A DNA stretch of 64,000 nucleotides from an uncultured beta proteobacterium (GTDB lineage: Bacteria > Pseudomonadota > Gammaproteobacteria > Burkholderiales > Burkholderiaceae), in contig CAIPQU010000045.1 in NCBI GenBank assembly GCA_903867305.1, positions 62,001 through 126,000 on the forward strand, given 5' to 3'. Both the position numbers and the translations under genes were made by a program. Below are positions 29,750 through 38,721 of this stretch, piece after piece (position 1 is the first letter of the stretch; each line of letters starts with the position of its first letter). The notes beneath the pieces were generated by a model. It did not search any database. It was not told the DNA's origin and saw only the letters and a list, made by a program, of their open reading frames with translations.

Positions 29750-31636
29750 TCAAGCAAAAAAACGTTTCGTAATCGACTGTTCAATTCCCGCCTGATCAAG
29801 ACCACACTGCGCCAAGAGTAAGACTGAATCACCATGATCAATGAACTGATCAGGCAAGCCCAACTGCAGAAACTGCATAGATGTTCCGATGCTCGCTAAA
29901 TATTCCATACAGGCACTCCCAGCTCCACCCTGTATCACGCCCTCTTCAAGTGTCACTATTCCGGAATGGTTTTGTGCTATTTGTGCAAGTAGCTCTTCGT
30001 CTAAGGGTTTAACAAAACGCATATCAACAATCGTCAAATCGAGATTTTCAGCAACCGCTAATGCTGGTTGTAATAGAGTTCCGAAGGCAAGAATAGCAAC
30101 TCGATTTTCTAAAGGTCTAGAAGAAAGCCTTCTGACTAGCGCTTTACCCATTGGCAAGGGCTCCAAGCTCTTGGTTGTTTCCACTCCAGTTCCACTGCCT
30201 CTTGGATATCTCACCGCACTTGGGTGACCAGAGAAGTGCGCCGTTGAGAGTAATTGACGACATTCATTTTCGTCACTTGGCGTCATGATGAGCATATTGG
30301 GTATGCAGCGTAAATAAGGTATATCGAATATACCAGCATGCGTTGCGCCATCAGCACCAACAAGTCCAGCTCGATCTAGTGCCAAAGTCATCGGCAAGTC
30401 TTGTAATGCAACATCATGGATTAACTGGTCATAGCCACGTTGTAAAAATGTGGAATAAATCGCGAGGACCGGTCTTAGTCCTTCACAAGCAAGTCCTGCA
30501 GCAAATGTCACCGCGTGTTGTTCAGCAATACCAACATCATAGTAACGTTTTGGGAATCTTTTCTCAAATTCAACGAGGCCAGATCCTTCACGCATGGCAG
30601 GAGTAATACCTACCAACTTTTCATCATGCTCAGCCATGTCACACAACCACTCACCGAATACTTGTGTAAAGGTTTTTTTAGCAGGTATTTTACTGGGCAA
30701 AATACCAACTTTGGGGTCAAATTTACCTGGACCATGGTATTTGATAGGATCTTCTTCAGCGAGAGCGTATCCCTTACCTTTTTTCGTGACCACATGAATA
30801 AACTGAGGGCCATCTCCCTCAAGGGAGAGACGTTTGATATTCTGAAAAGTTGGTATTAATGAGTCGAGATCATGACCATCAATCGGGCCAATATAATTAA
30901 ATCCAAACTCTTCAAAAATTGTCGCTGGAACAATCATCCCTTTTGCTTGAGCTTCTAGACGTTTAGCAAACTCTCTAAGAGGGGGAACAATTGATAAAAC
31001 ATTACCCACACTATTTTTAGTTGCCTCATACAAAGGACTACTAATCAGGCGAGCCAAATAACGATTGAGCGCTCCAACGGCTGGAGAAATCGACATATCG
31101 TTATCATTCAAAATCACAATCAGTGGCAAATTGCGCGTGACACCAGCATGATTCATCGCTTCAAAAGCCATGCCACCAGTCATCGCACTATCACCAATGA
31201 CCGCTACGGCAACCCGTTTTTCATCCTTCAATAAAGCGGCATGCGCCATACCTGTTGCCGCAGAAATACTAGTAGATGAATGCGCTGTTCCAAACGCATC
31301 GTATTCGCTTTCTGAGCGTTTAGGAAATCCAGATATTCCACCAGATTGTCGAAGTCCCGACATTTGCTCACGACGACCAGTTAATATTTTATGTGGATAG
31401 CTTTGGTGACCAACATCCCAAACAACCTTATCGTCAGGTGTATTAAATACATAATGAATGGCAATGGCCAATTCCACAGTACCTAAATTAGAGGATAAAT
31501 GTCCTCCTGTTTTAGAAACAGAGTCAACCACATATTGTCTTAATTCAACAGCCAGTTGGTTCAGTTGAAACTTCGATAAATCCCTGAGTTCATTCGGCGA
31601 CTCGATGGTTTGTAATAAGTTGGTCATTTTTAACAT
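29750..31636 (-). CDS. dxs: 1-deoxy-D-xylulose-5-phosphate synthase
   Basis: A 628-residue thiamine-diphosphate enzyme making 1-deoxy-D-xylulose 5-phosphate from pyruvate and glyceraldehyde 3-phosphate, the first step of the MEP isoprenoid pathway. Marks are [35 protein letters not shown], the TPP motif [15 protein letters not shown]...LNDNDMS, and the transketolase-type [15 protein letters not shown]. The frame is open to 31690, but ATG 31636, two bases after the hemA stop and with AAAGG upstream, gives the normal DXS start. It ends the bchG-to-dxs operon and feeds carotenoid and bacteriochlorophyll side-chain synthesis. Confidence 0.94.
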   Translation of the reverse strand: MLKMTNLLQTIESPNELRDLSKFQLNQLAVELRQYVVDSVSKTGGHLSSNLGTVELAIAIHYVFNTPDDKVVWDVGHQSYPHKILTGRREQMSGLRQSGGISGFPKRSESEYDAFGTAHSSTSISAATGMAHAALLKDEKRVAVAVIGDSAMTGGMAFEAMNHAGVTRNLPLIVILNDNDMSISPAVGALNRYLARLISSPLYEATKNSVGNVLSIVPPLREFAKRLEAQAKGMIVPATIFEEFGFNYIGPIDGHDLDSLIPTFQNIKRLSLEGDGPQFIHVVTKKGKGYALAEEDPIKYHGPGKFDPKVGILPSKIPAKKTFTQVFGEWLCDMAEHDEKLVGITPAMREGSGLVEFEKRFPKRYYDVGIAEQHAVTFAAGLACEGLRPVLAIYSTFLQRGYDQLIHDVALQDLPMTLALDRAGLVGADGATHAGIFDIPYLRCIPNMLIMTPSDENECRQLLSTAHFSGHPSAVRYPRGSGTGVETTKSLEPLPMGKALVRRLSSRPLENRVAILAFGTLLQPALAVAENLDLTIVDMRFVKPLDEELLAQIAQNHSGIVTLEEGVIQGGAGSACMEYLASIGTSMQFLQLGLPDQFIDHGDSVLLLAQCGLDQAGIEQSITKRFFA

Positions 31637-31638
31637 AA

Positions 31639-32952
31639 TCAGCCTTTGCGTCCAGTGGTCATAAACATTTTTGATACGATTTTCTGACACTCATCAATAC
31701 TAAATTCTTCAACATGATTTAAAGTATGCAAAGAACCATGTAAGAATTTGTTCGAAAGTGCCCTTGCAAGCTCCGCCATTACATCTAAAGGATCATCTCC
31801 TCGCTGAATTTTCCTCTTAGCTTTTTCTAATTCAATTTGCTGGAAATCTTCACTACGTTGCTTCAAACTAGTAATTAAGGGTACTGATGCACGTTGATGT
31901 AACCATTGCATAAAGTTTTTTACTTGTGTATCAATAATCTCTTCAGCACTCTTGACTGCACTCGTTCTATACTCCATACCCTCTTTAACAACATCTCCTA
32001 AATCATCTACAGTATATAAATAGACATCACCCAACTTGGCAATTTCAGGTTCAATATCTCTAGGTACTGCAAGGTCAATCATCACCATCGGTGATGAACG
32101 TCTTTTTTTCAATGCTGTGTTAACCATGCCCAAGCCAATAATCGGTAATGAGCTAGCTGTGCATGAAACCACAATATCAAACTGCGATAACATAGCAGGC
32201 ACTTCAGACAATGGAATTGAATCACAGTGATAACCTTGATCGCTGATATATTTTGCTAAACCCTCACCACGCTCAATGGTCCGATTTGCAATCGTAATAG
32301 AACGAGGTTTTTTACCTAAAAAATAAACAGCGCAAAGATGAATCATTTCACCAGCACCAATAAATAAAACTCTCTGCTGACTTATATCACCTAAGACTCT
32401 GGTTGATAAACGAACAGCAGCACTAGCCATTGATACAGCATGAGTGCTAATTTCGGTGTTTGTTCTAACCTCTTTTGCCACCGCAAATGTTTTATTAAAT
32501 AAATGATTTAAATAGGTTCCCATAGAACCAGCTTGCTGAGCAGTTTGAACCGCTTGTTTCATTTGCCCTAAAATTTGTGTCTCACCTAGGACCATCGAAT
32601 CAAGGCCACAACCAACTCGGAAGACATGCCGAACTGCGTCAGATGCTATCGTAGTTTGAACAAAATCTGAAATTTCATTTTTTGATATTTTTTGTTGGAC
32701 AGATAACCAATCAATCGTTTTCTCTTGTAAATTAGTCGCAGACAGTATGTGATCGTTCGCAGCACAATAAATTTCAGTTCGATTACATGTGGATAAGATG
32801 GCGACCTCAGATTCACTTTGGGTATCAACTCGATTTAAATATTGCCTTAAATCCAGTAGTGCGTCGGATAAGTTATCCGGACCAAAAGCAACTTTTTCCC
32901 TGACATCCACAGGGGCGCTTTGATGATTAATACCGATACTTAAAAGATTCAC
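31639..32952 (-). CDS. hemA: Glutamyl-tRNA reductase
   Basis: A 437-residue NADPH-dependent enzyme that reduces glutamyl-tRNA to glutamate-1-semialdehyde, the first step of C5 tetrapyrrole synthesis. The catalytic Cys56 is in [10 protein letters not shown], the substrate region has [27 protein letters not shown] is present, and the nucleotide motif GAGEMIHL lies near residue 197. A C-terminal dimerisation region follows. Its presence in the pigment operon ties precursor supply to bacteriochlorophyll demand. It is directly downstream of tspO (12 bp) and upstream of dxs. Confidence 0.95.
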   Translation of the reverse strand: MNLLSIGINHQSAPVDVREKVAFGPDNLSDALLDLRQYLNRVDTQSESEVAILSTCNRTEIYCAANDHILSATNLQEKTIDWLSVQQKISKNEISDFVQTTIASDAVRHVFRVGCGLDSMVLGETQILGQMKQAVQTAQQAGSMGTYLNHLFNKTFAVAKEVRTNTEISTHAVSMASAAVRLSTRVLGDISQQRVLFIGAGEMIHLCAVYFLGKKPRSITIANRTIERGEGLAKYISDQGYHCDSIPLSEVPAMLSQFDIVVSCTASSLPIIGLGMVNTALKKRRSSPMVMIDLAVPRDIEPEIAKLGDVYLYTVDDLGDVVKEGMEYRTSAVKSAEEIIDTQVKNFMQWLHQRASVPLITSLKQRSEDFQQIELEKAKRKIQRGDDPLDVMAELARALSNKFLHGSLHTLNHVEEFSIDECQKIVSKMFMTTGRKG

Positions 32953-32964
32953 ACGATTTCCAAT

Positions 32965-33453
32965 CTATTTAAACGGACCATTCAGACGAATAGTTTCATA
33001 ATTCAATGCAATGGCACAAGTGACCCAAATTAAATATGGCGACATCAATAAACATGCTTGCTTGCTCCACTTAAAACAAGAAATCATAATGGCTAAAACC
33101 GATATCCATAAAAAGAGGGCTTCAATCAATGACCAATCTGGGCGATGCCATCTGAAATACAACACACTCCAAAACAAATTTAATAATCCATTGAGTAAAA
33201 ACAAAATAGCCAGTGTGGTCTTTTGTTGCTTCGAATTGCAGGCTCGCCAAGTAAGGCTCCAACAAAATCCTGCGCAAACAAAGATCGTAGTCCAGATAAT
33301 GCCAAAAGCCCAATCAGGTGGCTTCCAATCAGGTTGCTTTAGGGTTAAATACCATGGCCCAATATCCGTCAACAATCCACCAAAAAAGGAGACCGTAAAA
33401 ATCCAAACGCCTGCGGCTAAGATATAAGGTTGTCGATATAGAGGAAAACTCAT
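32965..33453 (-). CDS. tspO: TspO/MBR family tryptophan-rich sensory protein
   Basis: A 162-residue membrane protein with five predicted transmembrane segments and many Trp residues. Family motifs include WYLTLKQPDWKPPDWAFGIIWT near residue 33, LLNLFWSVLYFRWHRPDWSLIEAL, and the C-terminal SPYLIWVTCAIALNYETIRLN. TspO proteins bind porphyrins and, in Rhodobacter, affect oxygen control of pigment genes. Here the start overlaps the bchP stop (ATGA). Placement between bchP and hemA supports a pigment-related role. A role in sensing is inference. Confidence 0.9.
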   Translation of the reverse strand: MSFPLYRQPYILAAGVWIFTVSFFGGLLTDIGPWYLTLKQPDWKPPDWAFGIIWTTIFVCAGFCWSLTWRACNSKQQKTTLAILFLLNGLLNLFWSVLYFRWHRPDWSLIEALFLWISVLAIMISCFKWSKQACLLMSPYLIWVTCAIALNYETIRLNGPFK

Positions 33454-34655
33454 GAGGTTTTAGCGATCCCTAATAAATGTCCCATATCTTTAATAAAAAT
33501 CTTGATATGTGCCAATGGCTTCTTACGGACAAGTTTTTTATTCATGTAGGATTCAAAGGTTAAACGCTGCACATCCTTATCTTCACACATTTTAACGAAG
33601 CTCTCACGACGCTTTTCTGTGGTGTACCAAAAGTACTGCATGACCCCTAATACAATAAATGGTAAACGATGTTCTTTCATAAATCTTTTTCGCGCTAGTT
33701 GTAACTTACTCGCTTGATTGGTTGCCAAGTACTCTCCAACTGCTTCAGCTGCGAGTTGACCGCCTAACATAGCGTAATATATTCCTTCGCCTGAAGCGGG
33801 GGCAACAACACCAGCAGCATCTCCAGCTAAAACAACGTTCTTACCGTTATCCCAACGCTTCAAAGGTTTCATTGGCAAAGGCGCACCCTCATGACGAATT
33901 AATTCAGCATCTGCAAGTCCAATATCTGCACGTAACTTGCCAACAGCATTACGTAATGAAAATCCCTTATCAGCACTGCCAGTTCCAATACTTAAAGTAT
34001 CTCCATGTGGAAATACCCAACCATAGAAATCCGGGGAAATATCTTTTTGATATAAGACATCACACCGTGAACCATCGTAGTCATTACCAGTACTCTGAGG
34101 TTTACGAATAATTTCGTGATAAGCAAATACGTAATTCGCTTCAGAGCAACCAGGCACACCAGCAGCTCTTCCAACACCAGACTTTGCGCCATCGGCTCCG
34201 ACGACGGCTTTTGCATAGACATCCGACTGAACACCATCTCCAATGTCGCCTTTACCACGAACTCGATAAGTGATTTTAATGAGATCGCCTTCTTCTTTAA
34301 GAGTCGTAAAATTACCAACCCTTCTAATCGCACCATGTTTTTTTGCACGTTCACGGAGCCATTCATCAAATTCGCCACGATCGACCATTCCAACAAAACC
34401 GTTTTCAATTGGAATATCTACTTTTTTATTTTTTGGTGAGACCATTCTTGCGGAAGTTGCTTTAGCCACTAAAAGATTATCGGGAATTTGATAGTCTTTA
34501 ATCAGTCGAGGTGGAATTGCGCCACCACATGGCTTGATTCGACCATCACGATCTAACAATAAAACATGTTTTCCTTGTTTTGCCAAGGTCTCTGCTGCTG
34601 TTGCACCAGCAGGCCCACCACCTACTACGACCACATCAAAAATTTCTCGCTCCAT
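33450..34655 (-). CDS. bchP: Geranylgeranyl reductase of bacteriochlorophyll synthesis
   Basis: A 401-residue flavoprotein reducing the geranylgeranyl tail to phytyl. The N-terminal dinucleotide motif VVGGGPAGATAAETL, RDGRIKPCGGAIPPRL, and the second FAD motif VVLAGDAAGVVAPASGEGIYYAMLGG are characteristic of ChlP/BchP. The frame is open to 34697, within the upstream gene, but the twin ATG at 34658/34655 follows AAGGAG, the second at the better spacing. It overlaps the PucC-like gene's end as an open frame only. It acts at the inner membrane on bacteriochlorophyll made by BchG, encoded two genes upstream. Confidence 0.95.
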   Translation of the reverse strand: MEREIFDVVVVGGGPAGATAAETLAKQGKHVLLLDRDGRIKPCGGAIPPRLIKDYQIPDNLLVAKATSARMVSPKNKKVDIPIENGFVGMVDRGEFDEWLRERAKKHGAIRRVGNFTTLKEEGDLIKITYRVRGKGDIGDGVQSDVYAKAVVGADGAKSGVGRAAGVPGCSEANYVFAYHEIIRKPQSTGNDYDGSRCDVLYQKDISPDFYGWVFPHGDTLSIGTGSADKGFSLRNAVGKLRADIGLADAELIRHEGAPLPMKPLKRWDNGKNVVLAGDAAGVVAPASGEGIYYAMLGGQLAAEAVGEYLATNQASKLQLARKRFMKEHRLPFIVLGVMQYFWYTTEKRRESFVKMCEDKDVQRLTFESYMNKKLVRKKPLAHIKIFIKDMGHLLGIAKTS

Positions 34656-34674
34656 CATGATCTCCTTAAGTCTT

Positions 34675-36003
34675 TTATCGTTGAATGCGTGTTGCAAATC
34701 TTGCAGATACTACAAATAACAAAGCCTCTATGGCAAATACCGAAGAATACGCAATTGCTGTATCAGTGATGAACCATCTTGCTGCATCACTCGCAACTGC
34801 GCCCAATAATCCACCTAAACCAAATGCAATAGCTTGTGCACCACCCCATAAACCAATGCGCACACCTTCCTTACCTAATCCATCAGCAACTGCTAGTCGC
34901 ATCATTGAACCAATTGCTGCAATCGAAAATGCTCCATTAGAAACTCCCAATAAAAATACATTTAAGTTGAGTGGCCATCCAGGTCCGACTAGACCACCTA
35001 CACTTAATCCAGCCATAGTAATAGCGGACGCAAGGCATCCATAAACAATCCAAGAATTTAATGACCCAAAGTATTTTCTTAAAAAACTACTACCACACAG
35101 TGCGACTAACAACATACCAATCAAAACACCTGAATGTTGCAGGCCAGATAAGCTCGTAGTTTGACCAACCGAATATTGAAAGACAATGCCAGCAAATGGC
35201 TCAAGAATTAAATCTTGTGAGCTAAAGGCCAGCATAGAAATAAAGATAAATTTTGTAAAATGCCGAATGTCATTATCTTTCCACATATCCAATAAAACTT
35301 GCTTGAAAGGAATGTTTTGTTTTGGAGCTTCTACGATATTTTTAGCGTATTGACTTGCCTGTTCTTCTATGCGGTATAAAGCAGTAATTGTGATCAATAT
35401 CGCTACCATCGATACAACACAAGCAATAGTGATGACCTTCAATGGTGTATACGGGTCAATGAATTTACCTATCATGACACTGGTCATAGCAAATCCAAAT
35501 ATCATCATCAACCAGACAATGGTTGCTGCAGCGGCACGTCTTTGATCATTCACACTTTTTGCGAGTAAGGCTAAAAGTGAAGTACCACTTGTACTCACTC
35601 CAACCCCAATCATGAGAAATGCCAGAAATGAAACAATCAGCCCCAATGTGAGATGAGACCCCATCAGAGCAGTACCAAGCGATGCAGTAGCTCCGCCAAT
35701 ACCTAAAATAGTCATACCACCGATAATCCAAGGTGTTTTAGTTTTTCCTTGGTCAGAGATCAATCCCATTTTTGGTCGTATCACTTGAACCAAATAATGA
35801 ATCGCTACTAATAATCCAGGGATCAAGGCTGGCAAACTTAACTCAACCACCATAATTCGATTCAGCGTTGATGTTGTCATCACAACCACTGAGCCTATAC
35901 AAGTTTGTACTAAACCCAAGCGCACAATCCCTAACCATCCTAAAGATTGATCATTTAACTGATCTTGTTCTATAGGCGTAGTTGAGGTATTTGTTGTTAA
36001 CAT
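34675..36003 (-). CDS. PucC/BCH2-family major facilitator protein
   Basis: A 442-residue membrane protein with about 12 hydrophobic segments, of the PucC/LhaA/BCH2 family. Its N-terminal LGWLGIVRLGLVQTCIGSVVVMTTSTLNRIMVVEL and RPKMGLISDQGKTKTPWI segments match the family. Its location between bchG and bchP is that of the BCH2-type gene (ORF428 in Rhodobacter). Members are thought to handle bacteriochlorophyll during assembly of light-harvesting complexes. It starts 3 bp after the bchG stop. It is a paralogue of lhaA at 42085. Function is by family only. Confidence 0.85.
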   Translation of the reverse strand: MLTTNTSTTPIEQDQLNDQSLGWLGIVRLGLVQTCIGSVVVMTTSTLNRIMVVELSLPALIPGLLVAIHYLVQVIRPKMGLISDQGKTKTPWIIGGMTILGIGGATASLGTALMGSHLTLGLIVSFLAFLMIGVGVSTSGTSLLALLAKSVNDQRRAAAATIVWLMMIFGFAMTSVMIGKFIDPYTPLKVITIACVVSMVAILITITALYRIEEQASQYAKNIVEAPKQNIPFKQVLLDMWKDNDIRHFTKFIFISMLAFSSQDLILEPFAGIVFQYSVGQTTSLSGLQHSGVLIGMLLVALCGSSFLRKYFGSLNSWIVYGCLASAITMAGLSVGGLVGPGWPLNLNVFLLGVSNGAFSIAAIGSMMRLAVADGLGKEGVRIGLWGGAQAIAFGLGGLLGAVASDAARWFITDTAIAYSSVFAIEALLFVVSARFATRIQR

Positions 36004-36005
36004 TT

Positions 36006-36875
36006 TTATACTCCCAAATGACGTATGCCAAATGCGGAGACCATCATGCCACTAACAAATACAGGCACACCAAAACCACTGTAAAAAAGGGCGCGATCAA
36101 TGGGCTTGGCTAGAAAATATTTCATTAACCCCATTTGTAAAAGAATCAACATGACAACTGAGATGGCATGCCATTGTTTGTCTACAGAAAATAAATACCA
36201 ACAGACCACCACCTGTGGCGCTAGCATAATGATGCACGCAGTTTTGGCTGCAAGACCCGCACCTAGTTGAACTGGGAGTGAACGCACACCCATTTTCTTA
36301 TCGCCTTCAATGGCCTTAAAATCATTGAGAGTCATGATGCCATGGGCACCAACGCTATAAAGTCCCGCAAACAACAAGGATGATTTACTCGGCGTTAATG
36401 TGGCAGATAATAATGCTGCTCCTGTAATCCAAGCTAAGCCCTCATAACTAATAGAGCAAGCTAAATTACCAAACCAACCATTTTGTTTTAAACGAATCGG
36501 CGGCATACTATAAGCCCAAGAAAATACGAGTGCTAATAAGGTTGCACAAAATCCCCAAATGCCTAAAAATGAACTCACGAATAAGGAAAGCAAGGACCAA
36601 ATAATTCCTAAATACAGCCCCCAACGTCCAGGAATTCGTCCTGATGGTATCGGTCGATGTGGTTCATTGAGCGCATCAACATGCCGATCAAACCAATCAT
36701 TAACCGCCTGACTCGATGCACAAACAAGTGGTCCAGTTAACAAAATACCCAACAAAACAATCTGCCAATTGTCGCTAAATGATTGACCTGAACTGATGGC
36801 GCCACAAGCGAAAGCCCACATGGGTGGGAACCATGTAATAGGCTTCAAGAGCTCGATAAATGCAGGTAATTTCAT
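36006..36875 (-). CDS. bchG: Bacteriochlorophyll synthase (bacteriochlorophyllide prenyltransferase)
   Basis: A 289-residue UbiA-superfamily membrane enzyme attaching geranylgeranyl or phytyl pyrophosphate to bacteriochlorophyllide. About eight transmembrane segments are seen. The prenyl diphosphate motif is DWFDRHVDALNEPHRPIPSGR, and the second Asp-rich region is LNDFKAIEGDKKMGVRSLPV. The frame is open to 36923, but it then runs through a regulatory palindrome, so ATG 36875 (MKLPAFIELLKPITWFPP) is chosen. It is the first gene of the bchG-to-dxs operon, with its own PpsR-like site 30 bp upstream. Confidence 0.93.
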   Translation of the reverse strand: MKLPAFIELLKPITWFPPMWAFACGAISSGQSFSDNWQIVLLGILLTGPLVCASSQAVNDWFDRHVDALNEPHRPIPSGRIPGRWGLYLGIIWSLLSLFVSSFLGIWGFCATLLALVFSWAYSMPPIRLKQNGWFGNLACSISYEGLAWITGAALLSATLTPSKSSLLFAGLYSVGAHGIMTLNDFKAIEGDKKMGVRSLPVQLGAGLAAKTACIIMLAPQVVVCWYLFSVDKQWHAISVVMLILLQMGLMKYFLAKPIDRALFYSGFGVPVFVSGMMVSAFGIRHLGV

Positions 36876-36904
36876 AAGTGTATTTTTACATTGACTGTAT
36901 ATAG

Positions 36905-36922
36905 TGTCAATTAAATTTGACA
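36905..36922. promoter_or_regulatory. PpsR/CrtJ-type operator before bchG
   Basis: TGT (36905-36907) and ACA (36920-36922) are separated by 12 bp, exactly the TGT-N12-ACA motif recognised by PpsR/CrtJ. It lies inside a perfect 8-bp inverted repeat (AGTGTCAA / TTGACACT). It is 30 bp upstream of the bchG ATG, over the likely promoter. Confidence 0.82.
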
Positions 36923-36995
36923 CTTATTGATGGAATAAATCATTGAAATATCTAGGTATTTCCCCTAATCATTTCATCTTTTGAAAAAATCGAGC

Positions 36996-37946
36996 TTACA
37001 AAGGCTTATTTTTCTGCAAACCTTTAGGCATCGAAAAAACCGTATTTTCAACAATTCCAGGTAGGGTTTTTACTACTCTCAACCCATAGGTCTGAATCAT
37101 TGCCACGATCTCTTGTGTTAATACTTCTGGTGCAGACGCTCCAGCAGAAATTCCAACTCTTTTTTTGCCATCAAACCAGCGAGGATCGACTTGGTTAGGA
37201 TGATCAACTAAATAGGCATCAACACCTAAACGGGTAGCTAATTCACGTAGACGATTCGAATTCGAGCTATTCGCACTCCCTACCACCACCATGATATCGA
37301 CATAGGGAACTAACTCCTTCACCGCATCCTGACGATTTTGTGTGGCATAACAAATATCTTGTTTCTTTGGCTCAACAATCTGTTTGAATTTAGCCTTCAA
37401 CGCAAGGATGATGTCTTTTGTTTCGTCAATAGAAAGCGTGGTTTGCGTTACGTACGCAATTTGTTGTTCAGCAGCAAAACTTAATGTTTCAATATCTTCA
37501 ACGCGCTCAACTAAAAAAATGTTTTCCTTGACCTGACCCATCGTACCCTCAACTTCTGGATGTCCCTCATGACCAATCATGATGATCGGGATTCCTGCAG
37601 CATGTAATTTCTGAACCTCTACATGGACTTTATTGACTAAAGGACAAGTCGCATCAAAAATACGTAAATCCCTTTGTCCTGCTTGATACTTAACCTGAGC
37701 AGATACTCCATGGGCACTAAAAATTAATGTCGCACCATCCGGGACCTCTTCTAACTCATCAATAAATATAGCCCCTTTGGTGGTCAATTCAGCAATGACA
37801 CGCGCATTATGGATAATTTGATGCCTGACATAGATAGGAGCACCAAATTGACTTAAAGCCTCTTCAACAATCTGTATGGCACGATCAACGCCAGCACAAA
37901 AACCTCTCGGTTGAGCCAATAGAATATCTGCGTCAAGATGTCCCAT
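36996..37946 (-). CDS. ispH: 4-hydroxy-3-methylbut-2-enyl diphosphate reductase
   Basis: A 316-residue iron-sulfur enzyme performing the last MEP-pathway step, giving IPP and DMAPP. The three cluster cysteines are visible: Cys17 (RGFCAGV), Cys101 (DATCPLV) and Cys199 (ICYATQN). HEGHPEVEGTMGQ and SANSSNSNRLRELA are also diagnostic. It starts 3 bp after the puhE stop, so it is the last gene of the bchF-to-ispH operon. Together with dxs in the next operon it secures isoprenoid supply for pigments. Whether a second housekeeping ispH exists elsewhere cannot be told. Confidence 0.95.
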   Translation of the reverse strand: MGHLDADILLAQPRGFCAGVDRAIQIVEEALSQFGAPIYVRHQIIHNARVIAELTTKGAIFIDELEEVPDGATLIFSAHGVSAQVKYQAGQRDLRIFDATCPLVNKVHVEVQKLHAAGIPIIMIGHEGHPEVEGTMGQVKENIFLVERVEDIETLSFAAEQQIAYVTQTTLSIDETKDIILALKAKFKQIVEPKKQDICYATQNRQDAVKELVPYVDIMVVVGSANSSNSNRLRELATRLGVDAYLVDHPNQVDPRWFDGKKRVGISAGASAPEVLTQEIVAMIQTYGLRVVKTLPGIVENTVFSMPKGLQKNKPL

Positions 37947-37949
37947 AAA

Positions 37950-38711
37950 TTATCCTTCCTGACGGAAGCCCCATTTCCATAAAAATTCAATTTGAAAAGG
38001 TAAAACAAGAAAAAGATGTTCAATGATCGCTAAAGATAACAAGGTCGCTAAAATTGATTTAGAGGCCACATCAAAAGACTCAGCCCCGTCAACAAAAGCG
38101 CCACTCCATAAGGGTACGACAATCAAACAAGATCCAATAATAGATATGGGCATCAAGTAATTCATAGAGCGACGTCGAAAATAAGTTTGTAAATACTTTA
38201 AGTGTTTCGGTAAAAAATTCTCATTCAGGTTTAGTACCCCAAAGAAAATATTGAGTTTTGCACTTTGACGCATCAACCATAAAATCATAAATGTCCAGAC
38301 CCCTGTGAGATTTTGCGAATTAAAACTAAACGCAAGCACTCCAATAAAGAGGATTAACAAAGCAAGTTCATGATGATTCAAAGCTTGAAACGCATACCGT
38401 GCCCTTTTCCACCCCTTTGCCCCTTCAGGACAAGGGCTTCTGCGAGAACCAGTAACGTAACCTAATAAAAATGCAATTTCCTGCCAAGCCCAAATCAATA
38501 AAGCACATGAAAAAGCACAATAAGCACTAGCCACATCAGAAGACTGTCCACTCACATAGAGTCCAAAGAAAGCCGCCATTAAGACTAAGGTACTACAGAC
38601 CATAATCTTTTTAAAATGCTTTGGTGAAAGCCGATCAAGCCACAAAATAAAGCCTGTACTAAACCACCAAACAAAGATGGTAAATAAAAATGGTATTAAA
38701 GCAGCTTTCAT
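37950..38711 (-). CDS. puhE: Photosynthetic complex assembly protein PuhE (DUF3623)
   Basis: A 253-residue membrane protein with about seven hydrophobic segments. The charged stretch FKKIMVCSTLVL, GYVTGSRRSPCPEGAKGW and LFLVLPFQIEFLWKWGFR match PuhE, the last gene of the puh operon in purple bacteria. It is thought to modulate bacteriochlorophyll or RC-LH1 assembly. It follows acsF by about 10 bp and is directly followed by ispH. Its biochemical role is not known. Confidence 0.88.
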   Translation of the reverse strand: MKAALIPFLFTIFVWWFSTGFILWLDRLSPKHFKKIMVCSTLVLMAAFFGLYVSGQSSDVASAYCAFSCALLIWAWQEIAFLLGYVTGSRRSPCPEGAKGWKRARYAFQALNHHELALLILFIGVLAFSFNSQNLTGVWTFMILWLMRQSAKLNIFFGVLNLNENFLPKHLKYLQTYFRRRSMNYLMPISIIGSCLIVVPLWSGAFVDGAESFDVASKSILATLLSLAIIEHLFLVLPFQIEFLWKWGFRQEG

Positions 38712-38721
38712 ATACTTTTCT

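Noticed and set aside
33011-33427. A 138-residue open frame on the plus strand opposite tspO
   Set aside because: It is an antisense shadow. tspO on the minus strand has the full TspO motifs and coupling to bchP.
34685-35044. A 119-residue open frame opposite the PucC-like gene
   Set aside because: Composition rich in Ala, Asn and Pro, without motifs, mirrors the hydrophobic codons of the membrane protein on the other strand.
36945-36962. Hairpin GAAATA / TATTTC after ispH as a terminator
   Set aside because: The 6-bp stem is AT-rich with a 6-nt loop and has no T-run. It is too weak to call.
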